From: Hymenopellis radicata
Lineage: Eukaryota > Basidiomycota > Agaricomycetes > Agaricales > Physalacriaceae
DNA length: 64,000 bases
NCBI GenBank assembly: GCA_015501595.1
Contig: JADNRX010000075.1
Location: 62,001-126,000, forward strand
Direction of reading: 5' to 3'
The notes under the pieces were generated by a model, which worked only from the letters and a program-made list of their open reading frames with translations, was not told where the DNA came from and did not search any database. Shown one piece after another: positions 35,819 to 47,078 of this stretch; the first letter of the stretch is position 1; each line of letters starts with the position of its first letter. A program made the translations under genes and the position numbers.

Positions 35819-37817
35819 CTAGAGGCGAAACTTCTGCGAGGCTTGACCATTCGGAAAAGAACCACCAGAATCAAGTTTCCTCGAATTTTCTAAATCCACC
35901 CGAGTAGACGTGGTCATCTCGAGTGCTGCGCTGCTTGTGCCCTGGAGATATGGAGTTAGTTGCATACCACAATATCGAGAATGACGTGCCTGATGTCCGA
36001 AATGCACTGAGCTGTCCCCAGTCCCAGTGTTTACACCTGTGTTCGGAGTTGCCACCATCACGGACAGGGAGAGGACATCATGCGTTCCGCGGACGTACTG
36101 CCTCACGTTGAGGTTGGCGAGCAAAGTATTCGCGTATCTGATCATGACATTGGTGAGCTCACTGGTGACCATCACTTTTTAATGCGCTCACAGAGAGGAA
36201 ATGGGCAGATAGAGGCCGATGAAAATGAAGGTGGTTGGGTAGACAATTAACTGGCTTCCGTCAGCTCCGTACTCGGTCGGGAAAAACCCAAGGCTTACTG
36301 CCATCGCGCAGAACACCGCGAGTAGAGCAGTCCAGAGTCCGGTGTTCACCGATAAGACTATCAGCTTTGTGATCATTCGTCTGGTTCTGCCCAAATGTTC
36401 GGTTCGACGGAGAATAATGACGAGCGGAAGGAAGACTAACTGGCTCATTCCCTCAACTTTGGCTGAACGCAGGAGATATACCATGGATCCTGCGATTACC
36501 AAGTCGATGAATGCCGCCGAGACAATATACACAACACCCGTTCTCTGAGCGTTAGCTGTGAGATATACATGCAGTTTTTTACGAATGCGAACTCACGCGT
36601 TTGACTCCACTCAAGATATCCGTCAGATCATGGGTCGAGAGCCTTTGTTGAGAGGAGAACAGTATGAGACGGGCACAAGCCGCTCCAGCAAAACTAAACT
36701 CACGTCCAGCTGAAGTACACTGAAAGCACCTCAGCAGTGTCAGCGACTCATTCAACCGCAAAGCGTAATGAAGCACTGACATAGTCCTGTCACTGCCAGT
36801 GGTTTCTTTCGTCAGCGTAGGAAGATAAGCTGTCCAGTAGACATGCCTTACCGAGCTGTAAAATAATACAAAGGACCTGATACCACTTCTGTTAAGTAAT
36901 TTGCACAGAGCACGTGAATGTGGCGTACCAAGAAGACAGGTAGTATGATCGCCTTGTTGCCGCTCACTAAGTAAAATTCAACGGAGAACGATGCTCGGAG
37001 AAACGAAGTTCCCACATTTATAGATCCGGTGCAAAAAGAAAAATTGCGTAGGAATGGATATAAGAATCTACAAATGTGTGGTGTTCAGTCCGGGGGTATC
37101 AACCGACATCGTCTTCCCTTAACTGACCGTAAATATGCCCTGGATCTATTGTGACTGCGTCAAAAAAAATCGCGCCAGTACTTGGTGATGCAATGTAACT
37201 CACCGTCGCCTCTCTGAAAAGTTTTAGGTCAAATGACTCAGGTTATCTCAAAGGGAATACGGCTCATACTTGTTGATCTCGAACAAGGGCGCGAGATCTC
37301 CAAATCGGACTATCAGAAGGTCATACTCTTGAGCCATCGTCAGAATGTGGCGTTCGCTATGGAATCCTCCAACCCTCACCAAGAGCCAAAACAAGACCTT
37401 CGTGGACAGTGGCCATGACCCTATAGGCGACTATCAGCACATTCATTGCATCGTCTCGCATTGGCCCACCATATCCAGGCAACCTGTCATAACTCAAGAT
37501 GAATATTGTCGCGTAAAGTCAAGATGAATGTAACTAACCAGAGCCTTGAAACGAATCGGATCTTTGGGATATCTGGAAAAGAGGCATTCATCTCACCGCG
37601 TCAAGCGGAATAGAATGATTATCGTACGCGTTGTAATACATGAATCTGTGTGCAGTGTCAGTGAGAATGGAGAAAGGTCTCAGAATTAGAGTCAACCCTA
37701 CGTTTGGAGGCATTGGATCCCGTAGAGCGCTGTGGCCCCGAATGCAGCCATGAGTTCGGCGCCATACGTGTTATCCAACAGGTGCGCCGGTAACTGATCG
37801 ACTGAAGGCAAAGACAT
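35819..37817 (-). CDS. DUF6534-family multi-span membrane protein
   Basis: Predicted membrane protein of unknown function, in a family expanded in Agaricomycetes. The first exon reads MSLPSVDQLPAHLLDNTYGA, then ELMAAFGATALYGIQCLQ, followed by FMYYNAYDNHSIPLDA. The C-terminal DUF6534 domain is clear: YIVSAAFIDLVIAGSMVYLL, the helix RRMITKLIVLSVNTGLWTAL, PTTFIFIGLYLPISSLY and the loop YANTLLANLNVRQYVRG. The middle (36,580-37,600) needs several short introns and fits the family only loosely, so a degraded centre cannot be excluded. A TATATAAG box lies 70 bp upstream of the ATG at 37817. It lies between the duplicated block and the NRPS cluster, but no link to that pathway is evident. Confidence 0.75.
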
Positions 37818-37886
37818 TGTTAAGAAGTGCAACAGAATTCCGAATGAGAGAAGTTAGCGCTGTTAGAACTTGATTCTTGACTCTTC

Positions 37887-37894
37887 TTATATAT
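37887..37894 (-). promoter_or_regulatory. TATA box of the DUF6534 gene
   Basis: TATATAAG on the minus strand, 70-77 bp upstream of the start codon at 37817. Confidence 0.5.
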
Positions 37895-38023
37895 TGTTTG
37901 ATAAGTGATCACATCAAGCGTGTCCAACATGACCGGCTGGTCCTTGCGAAAATAGTCTCGCACTGCATCTCAATCAACTTCTGATAGATATGAAGACTGG
38001 AGGGCCGGCATCAGCATCAGCTG

Positions 38024-38122
38024 TCATCGATTCGTGGGTTCCAAGTACACCACATATCCGCCAGGATTAATGGCTCCGCGCAACAGCGTTTCCTACACTC
38101 CAAAGGTCTCGTAAAGAGCATC
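38024..38122 (-). pseudogene. fragment resembling the end of a methyltransferase-like frame
   Basis: Minus-strand reading gives DALYETFGV, a stop, then ETLLRGAINPGGYVVYLEP and a final stop. The NPGGYVVYLEP string resembles a strand in SAM-dependent methyltransferases, but the fragment is short and interrupted. Family assignment is a guess. Confidence 0.25.
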
Positions 38123-38230
38123 TGGCCGGGATCAACGGGGATAGATTTTGGGTGCGATGTGGTCGCGAGATGGTCTGGACATACATTGAATGGCTGGCGA
38201 TGAGGCACCGGACGTATCGTCATACCGAGG

Positions 38231-38336
38231 CTATTTTTTCCACAGACGAAGGACAAGGTGGGCTAGTGCGGTCGTCGGATGACTCAACCTCGAGTGTGAT
38301 GGTCTTGCGAGTAAGAGTCTTCATGAAGATCTGCAT
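38231..38336 (-). pseudogene. internally deleted ubiquitin gene remnant
   Basis: The minus strand from 38336 reads MQIFMKTLTRKTITLEVESS, differing from canonical ubiquitin only at positions 5 and 10 over the first 20 residues. After D21 the central part of ubiquitin is missing. In the +1 frame ALAHLVLRLWKK and a stop follow, matching the STLHLVLRLRGG C-terminus but without the Gly-Gly needed for conjugation. This is what remains after deletion of roughly 40 codons with a frameshift. No functional ubiquitin can be made from it. Confidence 0.7.
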
Positions 38337-39020
38337 CGTTGTTGAGAGATATAACGCGAGTGAAGGTAATAGTTGGGATGGACTGGCACGCACGTACCCA
38401 ACCTGCCACCTCCGGCGTCTGTCGCATTGCCTGGCTCAGCGGCGTCATCTGCCGTCGTCGAGGAATATCCATAACGGCAACCTCGTTGGAGGGCTTACGC
38501 TGGGCTCAGCGTCTCGGACAGCCTGAGCTTGGATGCCCCATTTCTGGGGGTTTACACGTAGCTGCGTCGTCGAATTGACGGCTTACGCGTTCGAGGATAT
38601 CGACGCCATCCAAGTCGTAGGGAGGCGATCCGGGAGACAGAGGAAAGAGGGTTGAGAGTGATCTGCTGGACAAACAGCATCAAATAAAGACGCGTTTACC
38701 CTCTGCTCGTCCGCATGCTCGTCGTGGGAAGATTTCGCATCTATTCGCTCCCTCACTTAGCACCCGAACCTCATCGGAGTGCTGTCTTCTAGCCCTACAA
38801 CTGCTCATAGGCTCGCTTCTGTGTCTTTACCCTCATTTTGTTGCTCTCAAACCTGCGGGACTTTCTCTGCCGCTTCTCACAGCCGGATAGCGAGGATACC
38901 TTTTACCGTTCTACCGTGATGATTAGCACGGCGCGAACGCTTCTGGACGACGGCGCCAGCTTCAAGAGACCGGATTAGCACCTCGACGCTTTTCGGTATA
39001 CATACACGATGAGATGAATA
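38337..39020. other. intergenic, no supported gene
   Basis: Sequence between the ubiquitin remnant and the NRPS stop codon; short frames only, no motif seen. Confidence 0.4.
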
Positions 39021-42000
39021 TTAGGTACAGGAAATCTTCTCGAGGCTCTCGAACACAGATATCTGTCTCGCCACAAACTTCTCCATGTCTTCCTTGCTCA
39101 CCACCGTTGTATCATAAGGGCAAGCGAGAATAACCTTATCGCGCAAGATCCTTGCTTCGACGTAAAGCGGCAAGTACACCCCTACGAACATGGAATGCAG
39201 CAGCGTCTGGTTGAACAGCTGGTTCGGAAGTCGTTCTATGGGTTCATTGTCCCTCTTCATGTCCTTGCGGAAGCGATAGTCAGTAAGGTCCAGAATGTTC
39301 AAGGTAGATGTTATGATGGATTGGCCCGACTCGACCTTGGGACCCAGGATGTTTACAGCCATGTCCCAGGCAGCGCCGACATGAGGGAGGACTTCGCCAA
39401 ACGAGCGATTGGCATGCTGCACCACTGCTAGACAGCGATCCACTTCACTCGCCATGGATTTATAGGTGTTAATGCGAGTCGGGCTGAAATGCGCGCAGAA
39501 TCCCCAAGGATTTAGACCTGTACCACTCCTTCCATCTACAATTTCGTAGACAAGGGTTTCCGATCCGCGTTCATTCTCCGAAACGGCCAAAGCAAAGGCT
39601 CCGCGAATGATAGCACCCTTGGTCACTCCCACCGATTTGGCCAAGTCCTGGAACGAACCTGGCCACACCGCCAAATGAACCCCATAAGACATGAGGTCCT
39701 TACAGAAGGTTAAAGCCACGTTTGAAGGAGAGGGCCATACTGCAGGTCCCATCCCTTGTAGATAGTGACTCCAAAACTCGCGATGTTCGGGCTGATGTTC
39801 TGAATTCGAGATGGAGAGCATGTAAGCACCGAACGACGTTTCCGACGTTCTCCTTGCTTGGATGACCGAAAAAGCAGCCTCTCCGTCGAAGTAGAGCTGG
39901 CTGAGCTCGTCGGCATGCATATCAAGTGTGGCAGCATCATGGAGGGCGTGGTGTCGAGATAAGACAAGGCGCCATTTCTTTTCATTTTCGATGAAGATGA
40001 GCCATGATTGAATCGGGACAGTCCCAAAGTCGACGCGGCACTGCCTTAGTAGGTTGTCTATCAGCGATGATAGCTTAGTGTCATCTGCCACTGATAGGAC
40101 CTCAATTCCTGCTCCACGGCACGGCGCACTGGCTTTCAGTACAACAGCCGTCATGCTACTGGATGTGGTTTGTATAGCAATCTACCGAAGCAAATTAATC
40201 GGAAGTTCTGATTTTGCAAAGGGGAAAGTCATACCTTGGGGTTCACCTTGATGAACACAGTACGAAGTGCAGGCTCTCTCAGTCGAAGCTGCTCCCATGC
40301 CCAGACAAAGCGATCTGAATCGATATTGGCCCCCATGTCGTAGTGGAACTCGGTGATCATCGCACGACCTTCATTATTGAAAGCCAATTCAAGCCAATCC
40401 TGGACGGTCGTTGTGCACGGATACACGTCCTCAATATCGTCAAGCTGCAGACCTGCTCCCAGGGCTGCGTCCTGCCAGTTATCGGGGGCAAGCAAGAACG
40501 ATGAGTATGGCTCCCTTTTCGTCGATTGTTCGTCTAACCCCAGACTACCTCCGAATGATCCGATGTGGGGTAGCGCCGCTACCATTGCCAGTGTACTGTT
40601 GCCCGAGAGACAGTCGGTGACACTGGCACCAACCCCATGAGACTGTAATGAGGATGAAAGCATCATGGCCTGTAAAGAATTCCCTCCTTGACTGACAAAG
40701 GTGGCATCTAGAACGACCATGGATGATGGGATGTCCAGGAGGTCAGCGGCGATGCTGATAATGGCGGCTTCGGCCTCGGTATGCGCCTCGCGTGCGCCGG
40801 TGAGCTTAGATGCGGTCATCTGGTTTGCTTTGACGACATAGTCATGAGCAGTCTTGCTTATTTTGGCTCGGTCCTGCTTGCCATGAGTATTTGTTGGGAA
40901 CTTGCTCATGGCGAGGAACACCGAAGGGATCATATAAGGAGGAAGCAATTTAGCGCATGTTTTCGAAACGGCGCCGAGAGTAACAAGGTCAAGCTCAGTC
41001 GGTTGACTGTTGTTATCGTCTACGCGCTTTATTAGCAAGCAAATATTTTTTCCAACTCAAGAGACCTACTTTGCTCTGGAATTTCTAACACTGCAACCAG
41101 AACCTGTTCATTCCTCACTATAAGAACGTCGACGTAGGTAGCTGCGATGATAGGAGCCGAGCTGAGCAACACATTCTCTATCTCTCCGGTCTCGATGCGA
41201 AAGCCTCGGAATTTGACCTGGCCGTCAAGACGACCCAGATGCTCGAGCTGTCCATAGCAGTTCCAAACTCCCATGTCGCCACTCCGGAACATCCTTGCGT
41301 GTGGTTCAGCACTAAATGGATCTGCGACAAACTTCGTTGAAGACAGAGCCGTATCGGACAAGTATCCTCGTGAGACTTGGGGTCCACCGATGCAGATTTC
41401 ACCTTGTTCTCCACGCGCAACGAGTTCGCAGGTGAGTGGCCGAACGATGTATATTTTGGTGGAGCCAGTGGGATAGCCAACGGGAACACGCTGAGCAAAA
41501 TGAGATCTTCGTGGTATGATGTATTCCGTGGCATCGATGACACATTCCGTGGGACCCATGGTATTATAGAGTTGGCGGGTGCGGGAAAGGCGTTCAGCCA
41601 AGTGAACTGGGACAGTTTCTCCAACAAAGATGACATGGTGGAGATGGGGTAGCCCGTCTGTGGGTAGCTGCCTTGCCATGGAAGGTGTTATCGCCACATG
41701 CGTGCTCTTCATGGCATCCAACCAATACGGCAAGTTGGAAAGCAGGCGCTCTCGCCTGACCAAACCCAAAGTTCCACCGGAGGTTAGAGTCGAGTAGATG
41801 TCCCCAGTAGAGATGTCGAATGTGTATGGCGATACCAAGAGCTTGCGCATTCCTGGTGAGGTTGCTGCGTTACCCCGGCTGGAGCCCAAAAATGCAGAGA
41901 GGTTGCGATGCTCAATGCCTACACCCTTGGGGATACCAGTACTTCCGGAGGTGAAGAGAACATGAGCTAAATGCTCTCCGCGGACGACCGGAAGGTTTTG

Positions 42001-43824
42001 AATCGGGCAACAAGCTACTACTGGAGTTTTACCGATGCGGTATTCAAGCAAGTCTAGTTCTGGGAAGGAATCCTTGATCTCCGAGAGGCGAGCCTCGATG
42101 GCCGTGCCTTGACCATGTAGAATGATCTTTGCGTCGACAATTTGTAACACTTTCTCCAGGCGAGCTAAAGGATTGTCTGGCGCCAAAGGTACATAAGCTC
42201 CGCCGGCCTTGAGGATGGCCAATAACGCCACAATCATCTCGCACGAAACATCAAAAATCACGGGTACGATGACATTGGCAACAACACCTTTCTCGTGCAG
42301 TTCCCGTGCCAAGGAGTTGGAGTGTGCCTCGAGGTCGTGATACGACATGGTCTCTGTGAGCTCAAATTCTAGAGCGATTGCACTAGGATTTTCTGTGGCC
42401 CGAGCCGAAAAGAGCTCATGTGCCAGCGGGTGATGAACCTCGGGCCGGCCTAAACCATAACGCAGAGTGTGTCTTTTATCTGCGTCTCCTAGGCGCCTAA
42501 AAATCTCGTGGACCATGTCGGGGGAATCATTGGAGGTAGGGGGGATACTAAGAAGTGCCGTAGCAGTCACAAAGTGGTCGGCGAACGCCGCAAGGTCGAT
42601 GCTCTGCGGAACGACCGAACAGGTTTGCATTCGCACTTGAGTGACATTGGAGTTATACGGAACAATATCGACAGTGATTCCCGCGTACGAGGTAGCGTTT
42701 ATGCTCTACGAAATTTTCAGTGAGAATTTAGAAAGGAACAAGTGCAACAATATATTCACCATATGGTGCCACCCAGGGATGTCCGCGTCTAGCGGCCAAG
42801 ACGATTCAGAGTACATCGTCAGGTGAGCGCGAACGGACGTCGGACTAGCCTCTACGACTTCCATGAACTCCAGAAAGGTCAAAGGCGTCATCACTCCTGA
42901 TTCGCCGTCGCCTTTGGCGTCTTCTAAAAGCACCTGAACGGACGTCGTAGGTCCACAAGTCACTGTGATTATCTCGGCTCCAGTCTCAACTCTCGAGGAA
43001 AGTCCATGACCGTAAGGGCAGTGGTCACAGATGAGGTGCTGTGCTGTGCCAGAATGGAGCGACAGTGTAACAGCGAGAGCTGCGCGAGCAACGAGCGGGG
43101 AGAGTGGAGTTTTCCTATCCGTGATGCTTGGCAAGAACCGAATGGCAGTTTCGATTGCTCCTTCGTTGTGGGCTGAAGATACCAGAGACGGCCAGGTAGA
43201 TTGAGCAGCCGTTACGACTAGTTTGCGCCAATGCTGGGGACCAGCAAAAACTGCACGCTCAACAACTGGAGAAGTTCCGGGTGTTCCAATGGTAGGGGAA
43301 AACGTATAAGGCAAGCTGTCGGCTATGCCACGATGGTACAGGTTGTGAAGATCCTTCAGTATGGACTTCGCACCGGTGCTGTCGAAAAGCCCGCGATGCA
43401 AGGAAAGGCGAAAAAGATAACCTCCATCAGGCTGGCTGGTCACTTCTATGCTATACGCCAGGTCAGGACCAGCCGCAGGTTCACGGCAATCTGGTTCAGG
43501 CGACCCAAGTCCATGCCAGACTATCTGCGTGACGCAGTCTGACTTGCATACGAGCGCAAGGAATGAGCGGGTATTATCTGCACCGACAGGAGCAAACGTC
43601 GTTCGGAGAGTAGATCGTTTCTGCATGAGAACGAGCCAAGCCGCTCTGAGTCTGGGGATGTCGGTTGTAATTGGTAGCTCGAGTTCGTAGGTTTCGAAGG
43701 GATGATTGAAATGCCGTAGAATGGTACATTGAAATGGACTGGCGGGTAATGTGGCTTCGACGTGACTCGGATGGACGAGTTTCGTGTTTGCTTGCCAGTC
43801 CAGTCGAGCGACAGGAGAAAACAT
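39021..43824 (-). CDS. non-ribosomal peptide synthetase, C-A-T-C
   Basis: Single-module NRPS of about 1,540 residues. Domain order is an N-terminal condensation domain (exon 1), an adenylation domain, a thiolation domain and a C-terminal condensation domain. Adenylation motifs are LKAGGAYVPL, LFTSGSTGIPKGVGIEH, YTFDISTGDIY, YNTMGPTE, FRSGDMG, GRLDGQVKFRGFRIE and the catalytic-lysine region THGKQDR. Thiolation serine is in FVSQGGNSLQAM. The second condensation domain has an intact HHALHDA; the first has HRGLFDS, lacking the second His of HHxxxDG, so it is probably inactive. No thioesterase or reductase is present. Exons on the minus strand are 42760-43824, 41070-42705, 40235-41019 and 39021-40181, all GT-AG and in frame. 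Release is presumably by the last condensation domain, onto an amine or alcohol. Confidence 0.9.
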
Positions 43825-44295
43825 TGCGAAAATGGCAAGCGTGAAATCCCTGACCTGCCATTCAACCCAGGAATCATAGTTCCGTTATGTGGTAAAGTCG
43901 CATATGGGAATGGCTCGTTCTGGCTCGTTCCGCTGTGACGGGCATGGATGATGATGATGATGGGGAAGAGTGACAGACCTGTGATAGGACGCGGTCGTCA
44001 ACTTGATCAACTGTCAACATGATAAGTATCTAACACGCGGCTCAAGAAGCCGGTTCGTTCCCAATGGGCTTAGTGGGCTCGGGTTCTCTGCTAAGCAAAG
44101 CCCATCTCTTGTTCAGCGCTTGTTCCTCGAATCCGATATCAGAGCGCAAATGTTCGCGTTAACGTTCATCACCTATCGTGGGAGCTGAACCTTCGGCCAA
44201 TTCACAGTACGTAAATTTCCCCACTCAGCTTCTGCCGCTCTGCCAGTGGCCATAAACGTCTGCCCAACGCCCCCCAGTCTTGTTATCTCATCGCG
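43825..44295. promoter_or_regulatory. shared divergent promoter of NRPS and hydrolase
   Basis: 471 bp between the NRPS start (leftward) and the hydrolase start (rightward). It contains a tandem TGGCTCGTTC pair near 43,911-43,931 and a GATGATGATGATGATG run near 43,948-43,963. Divergent sharing suggests co-regulation of the two genes. Confidence 0.5.
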
Positions 44296-45582
44296 ATGCT
44301 CTTCACCTATCGTCATCAGCCTCTGAAACTCATCTACACGATTTTCCGAGGCCTCGCAATCGTGTTTTGCGTACCGTGGTGGACAGTGCGCAACTTGCTG
44401 CCATCCTGGCGTCCAAGAACGGATTGGACCTTGAGTCACTGCCTTCTTGTTGAAATATTCAACGCCATGGCAGCAATCCTGCTTCAAACCTCCCTGCCAG
44501 CTCAGTCTCCAGTGGAGACTCTGGTCAAGTCTTCCAAGAATACCGGATTCGTCGCAATCGAGCCGACTCCTGGGCTCATTGTCGGGGATATTCAGCGTTA
44601 CTCTGAACTCAACGACGTCAAACCTACTCGTGTCGGAGGTTTTTGGCATGGCGCCAAAGGTCCAGATAACACGGTGGGACAACGAGCGTCGCCAGGAGAA
44701 AAGGTTGTATTTCATCTACATGGTAAGTTTTCTGTATGTGGGTAGTTGACAACGTACTGAGCACAATACCCTATAGGCGGTGGATTCGTCGTAAGTTCCG
44801 TCTCTCCGTTCCTAAATGTTTGTTGAAAAATCGTGTAGATGGGAACTGGCGCGCCGTCAGATTTTCTCACGACGAGCATTGTTGATGGACTCTTGAAACA
44901 TTGCGCGCAATTTTCCCGTGTTCTTGCCATGGAATACCGCCTTGCCAGTGGTCCACCACTGAAGATAGAGAACCCGTTTCCAACAGCGCTTGTCGACATC
45001 ATTGCTGGCTACCACTATCTCGTTCAGATAGTTGGGTTCGAGCCTCAGAATGTCATTATAAGCGGTGATTCGGCTGGCGGTGTTTTGGCATATCAGCTTG
45101 CCAGATATCTTATTTCATCCAATCTGCCAGATATACCTGCCGCTGGCGCTCTTCTACTTCTCTCCCCTTCTGCAGATTCATCCTTGAGAGCCATTCCCGG
45201 CTCAATGATCGACAACACTCGTTCTGATCTTGCTTGCACCTGGATCACCGCGCGGTACGGTGTTGTTTCACTACTGGGTGTCTTGCCAGAAGACGAACTC
45301 GACAAACCCTGGCTCTCGCCAGGATCAACCATGTTTCCCGACTTGGACGTGAAAGGTCTATTCACATCGTTCCCTCCTACTCTTATTTTGGCGGGTGAAG
45401 CGGAGATGACGCGTGACTGTATGCGTGTTTTGAGGGATAGAATGAGGGCGGATATGGGCGAGAAAAATGTTACGTATGTTGAGACGCATGGTGCACCTCA
45501 CGATGTCCTCAGCATCAGACTGTTCGAGCCTCATCGAACCGAGGGATTGAAAAAGATTGCTGAGTGGGTTAGCACATTGTAG
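44296..45582 (+). CDS. alpha/beta hydrolase (hormone-sensitive-lipase-like)
   Basis: Esterase/lipase of the fold-3 (HSL) group. The oxyanion-hole motif HLHGGGFVMGTG and nucleophile elbow VIISGDSAGGVLAY are intact. The acid site is in ILAGEAEMTRD and the catalytic His in THGAPHDVLSI. The N-terminus carries a hydrophobic stretch (LIYTIFRGLAIVFCVPWWTV), so it is likely membrane-attached. Inferred exons are 44296-44722, 44777-44790 and 44839-45582. The middle exon is only 14 nt and encodes the GGGFV core of the oxyanion motif; without it the enzyme would be dead. Position between the NRPS and the terpene synthase suggests it hydrolyses or transfers an ester in the same pathway, which is an inference. 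Confidence 0.87.
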
Positions 45583-45780
45583 GATGGCTCCAGTCTGGAA
45601 TCAATAGGCACCTGATACGCAGCATCACGAACCGTAGTACCAATCCGAAGCCTTGAACTTGCTCTTGAATATCCCGTCGACTCGTGGTAATGAGTATGCT
45701 CTACTGCGAGACTGGACGCAACTTTCTTCGTGTGCCGACGGCCTATTTTACCGCAGTCGTGAGTTCCCTGAGATCTCAGA

Positions 45781-45818
45781 TAATGCTGGCAACTTGGAGA
45801 TAATGCTGGCAACTTGAA
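45781..45818. repeat. tandem direct repeat of about 20 bp
   Basis: TAATGCTGGCAACTTG occurs twice back to back (45781 and 45801) downstream of the hydrolase and upstream of the terpene synthase promoter. Confidence 0.8.
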
Positions 45819-45908
45819 TCAGGCTTCTCCCGCCCAGATATGTTGATAATGATCTTCCTCTGATTTGGAAGTGTCTAAATTCATGATGAAGGCTTGACAG
45901 ACGGATGG

Positions 45909-45916
45909 TATATATG
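45909..45916 (+). promoter_or_regulatory. TATA box of the terpene synthase gene
   Basis: TATATATG 53-60 bp upstream of the ATG at 45969, a usual spacing for fungal promoters. Confidence 0.5.
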
Positions 45917-45968
45917 GGCGCGGGCCCTTTTCGATGTGTTAACAAGTCAACGAAGTTCCTAAACATCA

Positions 45969-47039
45969 ATGAACGCCCGCCAGAAAAAAAAGACCTTTAA
46001 TGTCCTTTTGCATTTTGCCAGTCATTGTGATGCCTGGAAACCCATCCTCCACGATGACATGACCTTCGAGATTCGCTGCTTCGAAGAGGCTGGCAAGCGT
46101 GGATACCCACTCGAAGGTGCTTACTCCTTGAAGCCTTTTATACAGGGCGGCATACCAATGGCTCTGAACGCTTATCGCCACCTCTTGCACACTCCTGTAC
46201 CTGTTCTCATCGCGCTTTACACGGCTTTCTTGATCTATCTCGACGATGTCTTGAAGACCGATGTCGAAGCCGTGGGTGAATTTCACGAGAGGTGAGTCCC
46301 AAATTCTCGGCGGGAGACAGTTCTGACATACCTTGACGCAGAATGTTTCGGGGAGTCAAGCAGAAAGACCCCATTCTGGGCCACTTTTGCGAGTTGCTCT
46401 CCGAAATGCCTCGACACTTTGACAGGGTCATCTCCAATTTGATGATCTCGTCGACACTCAACTTTATCAATGCGCTGTTGTTGGAGGATGTCACAGAAGG
46501 CATGGTGGTACGTACTTGGTCATCCGCTCTCCCACGCAGCTTGCGCTCAACGGAGTAGATACGAGAAGGCGTGACTGGCTACCCGACCTTTTCTCGCGTT
46601 ATGTCAGGTGCATCGGAGGTGTTTGCCCTCGCTCTATTCCGAAGAATACGCCAGTCACTGTATACATCCAAGCCTGCCAGAACTGATGACATTCATCAAC
46701 AATGGCAAGTGAGTCCGGTTTGTGAACCACTTCGAAACGGCCTCGTGCTGACGAATATCCAGTGATGTCCTCTCCTTCTACAAGGAAGAATGTGATAACG
46801 AATCCGTCAATCGCATTTCGTTGCTTGCCAGGTGCATGCATACCTCGAAACATGCAGCCCTTGTGAAGCTCTCCAACGATGCCATCACAGCTCACCACAC
46901 CGTCCTCCAAATCTTGAAGGGCTCCCAGGATGCGCTCGATGCATACAAGGCATTTAGCTATGGTTACATAGCTTTTTATTGGGCATACAAACGATACAGA
47001 CTTCGCGAGCTAGAAAGTGTGATTACAGCCTCGCTCTGA
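45969..47039 (+). CDS. trichodiene-synthase-like sesquiterpene synthase, frame interrupted
   Basis: Member of the TRI5 terpene synthase family, which cyclises farnesyl diphosphate. Exon 1 (45969-46291) contains IYLDDVLKTD, the aspartate-rich metal site. Exon 2 starts at 46342 (MFRGVKQKDPILGHF). The second metal site, NDVLSFYKE, is split by an intron and completed in the last exon (from about 46,763), which runs on to the stop at 47039. Between the block YPTFSRVMSGASEVFALALF (about 46,575-46,640) and LMTFINNG (about 46,686) the conserved residues sit in three successive frames. That needs two single-base losses and no intron can account for it. The gene is therefore a recent pseudogene or carries sequence errors. 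Product cannot be predicted; membership of the family does not imply trichothecene production. Confidence 0.83.
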
Positions 47040-47078
47040 CCGGACGATGTACTGCACTCCACATACTATACCACATCG

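Noticed and set aside
45969..47039. Reading the terpene synthase as evidence for a trichothecene cluster
   Set aside because: Only family-level similarity is visible, the frame is broken, and no other trichothecene genes are present.
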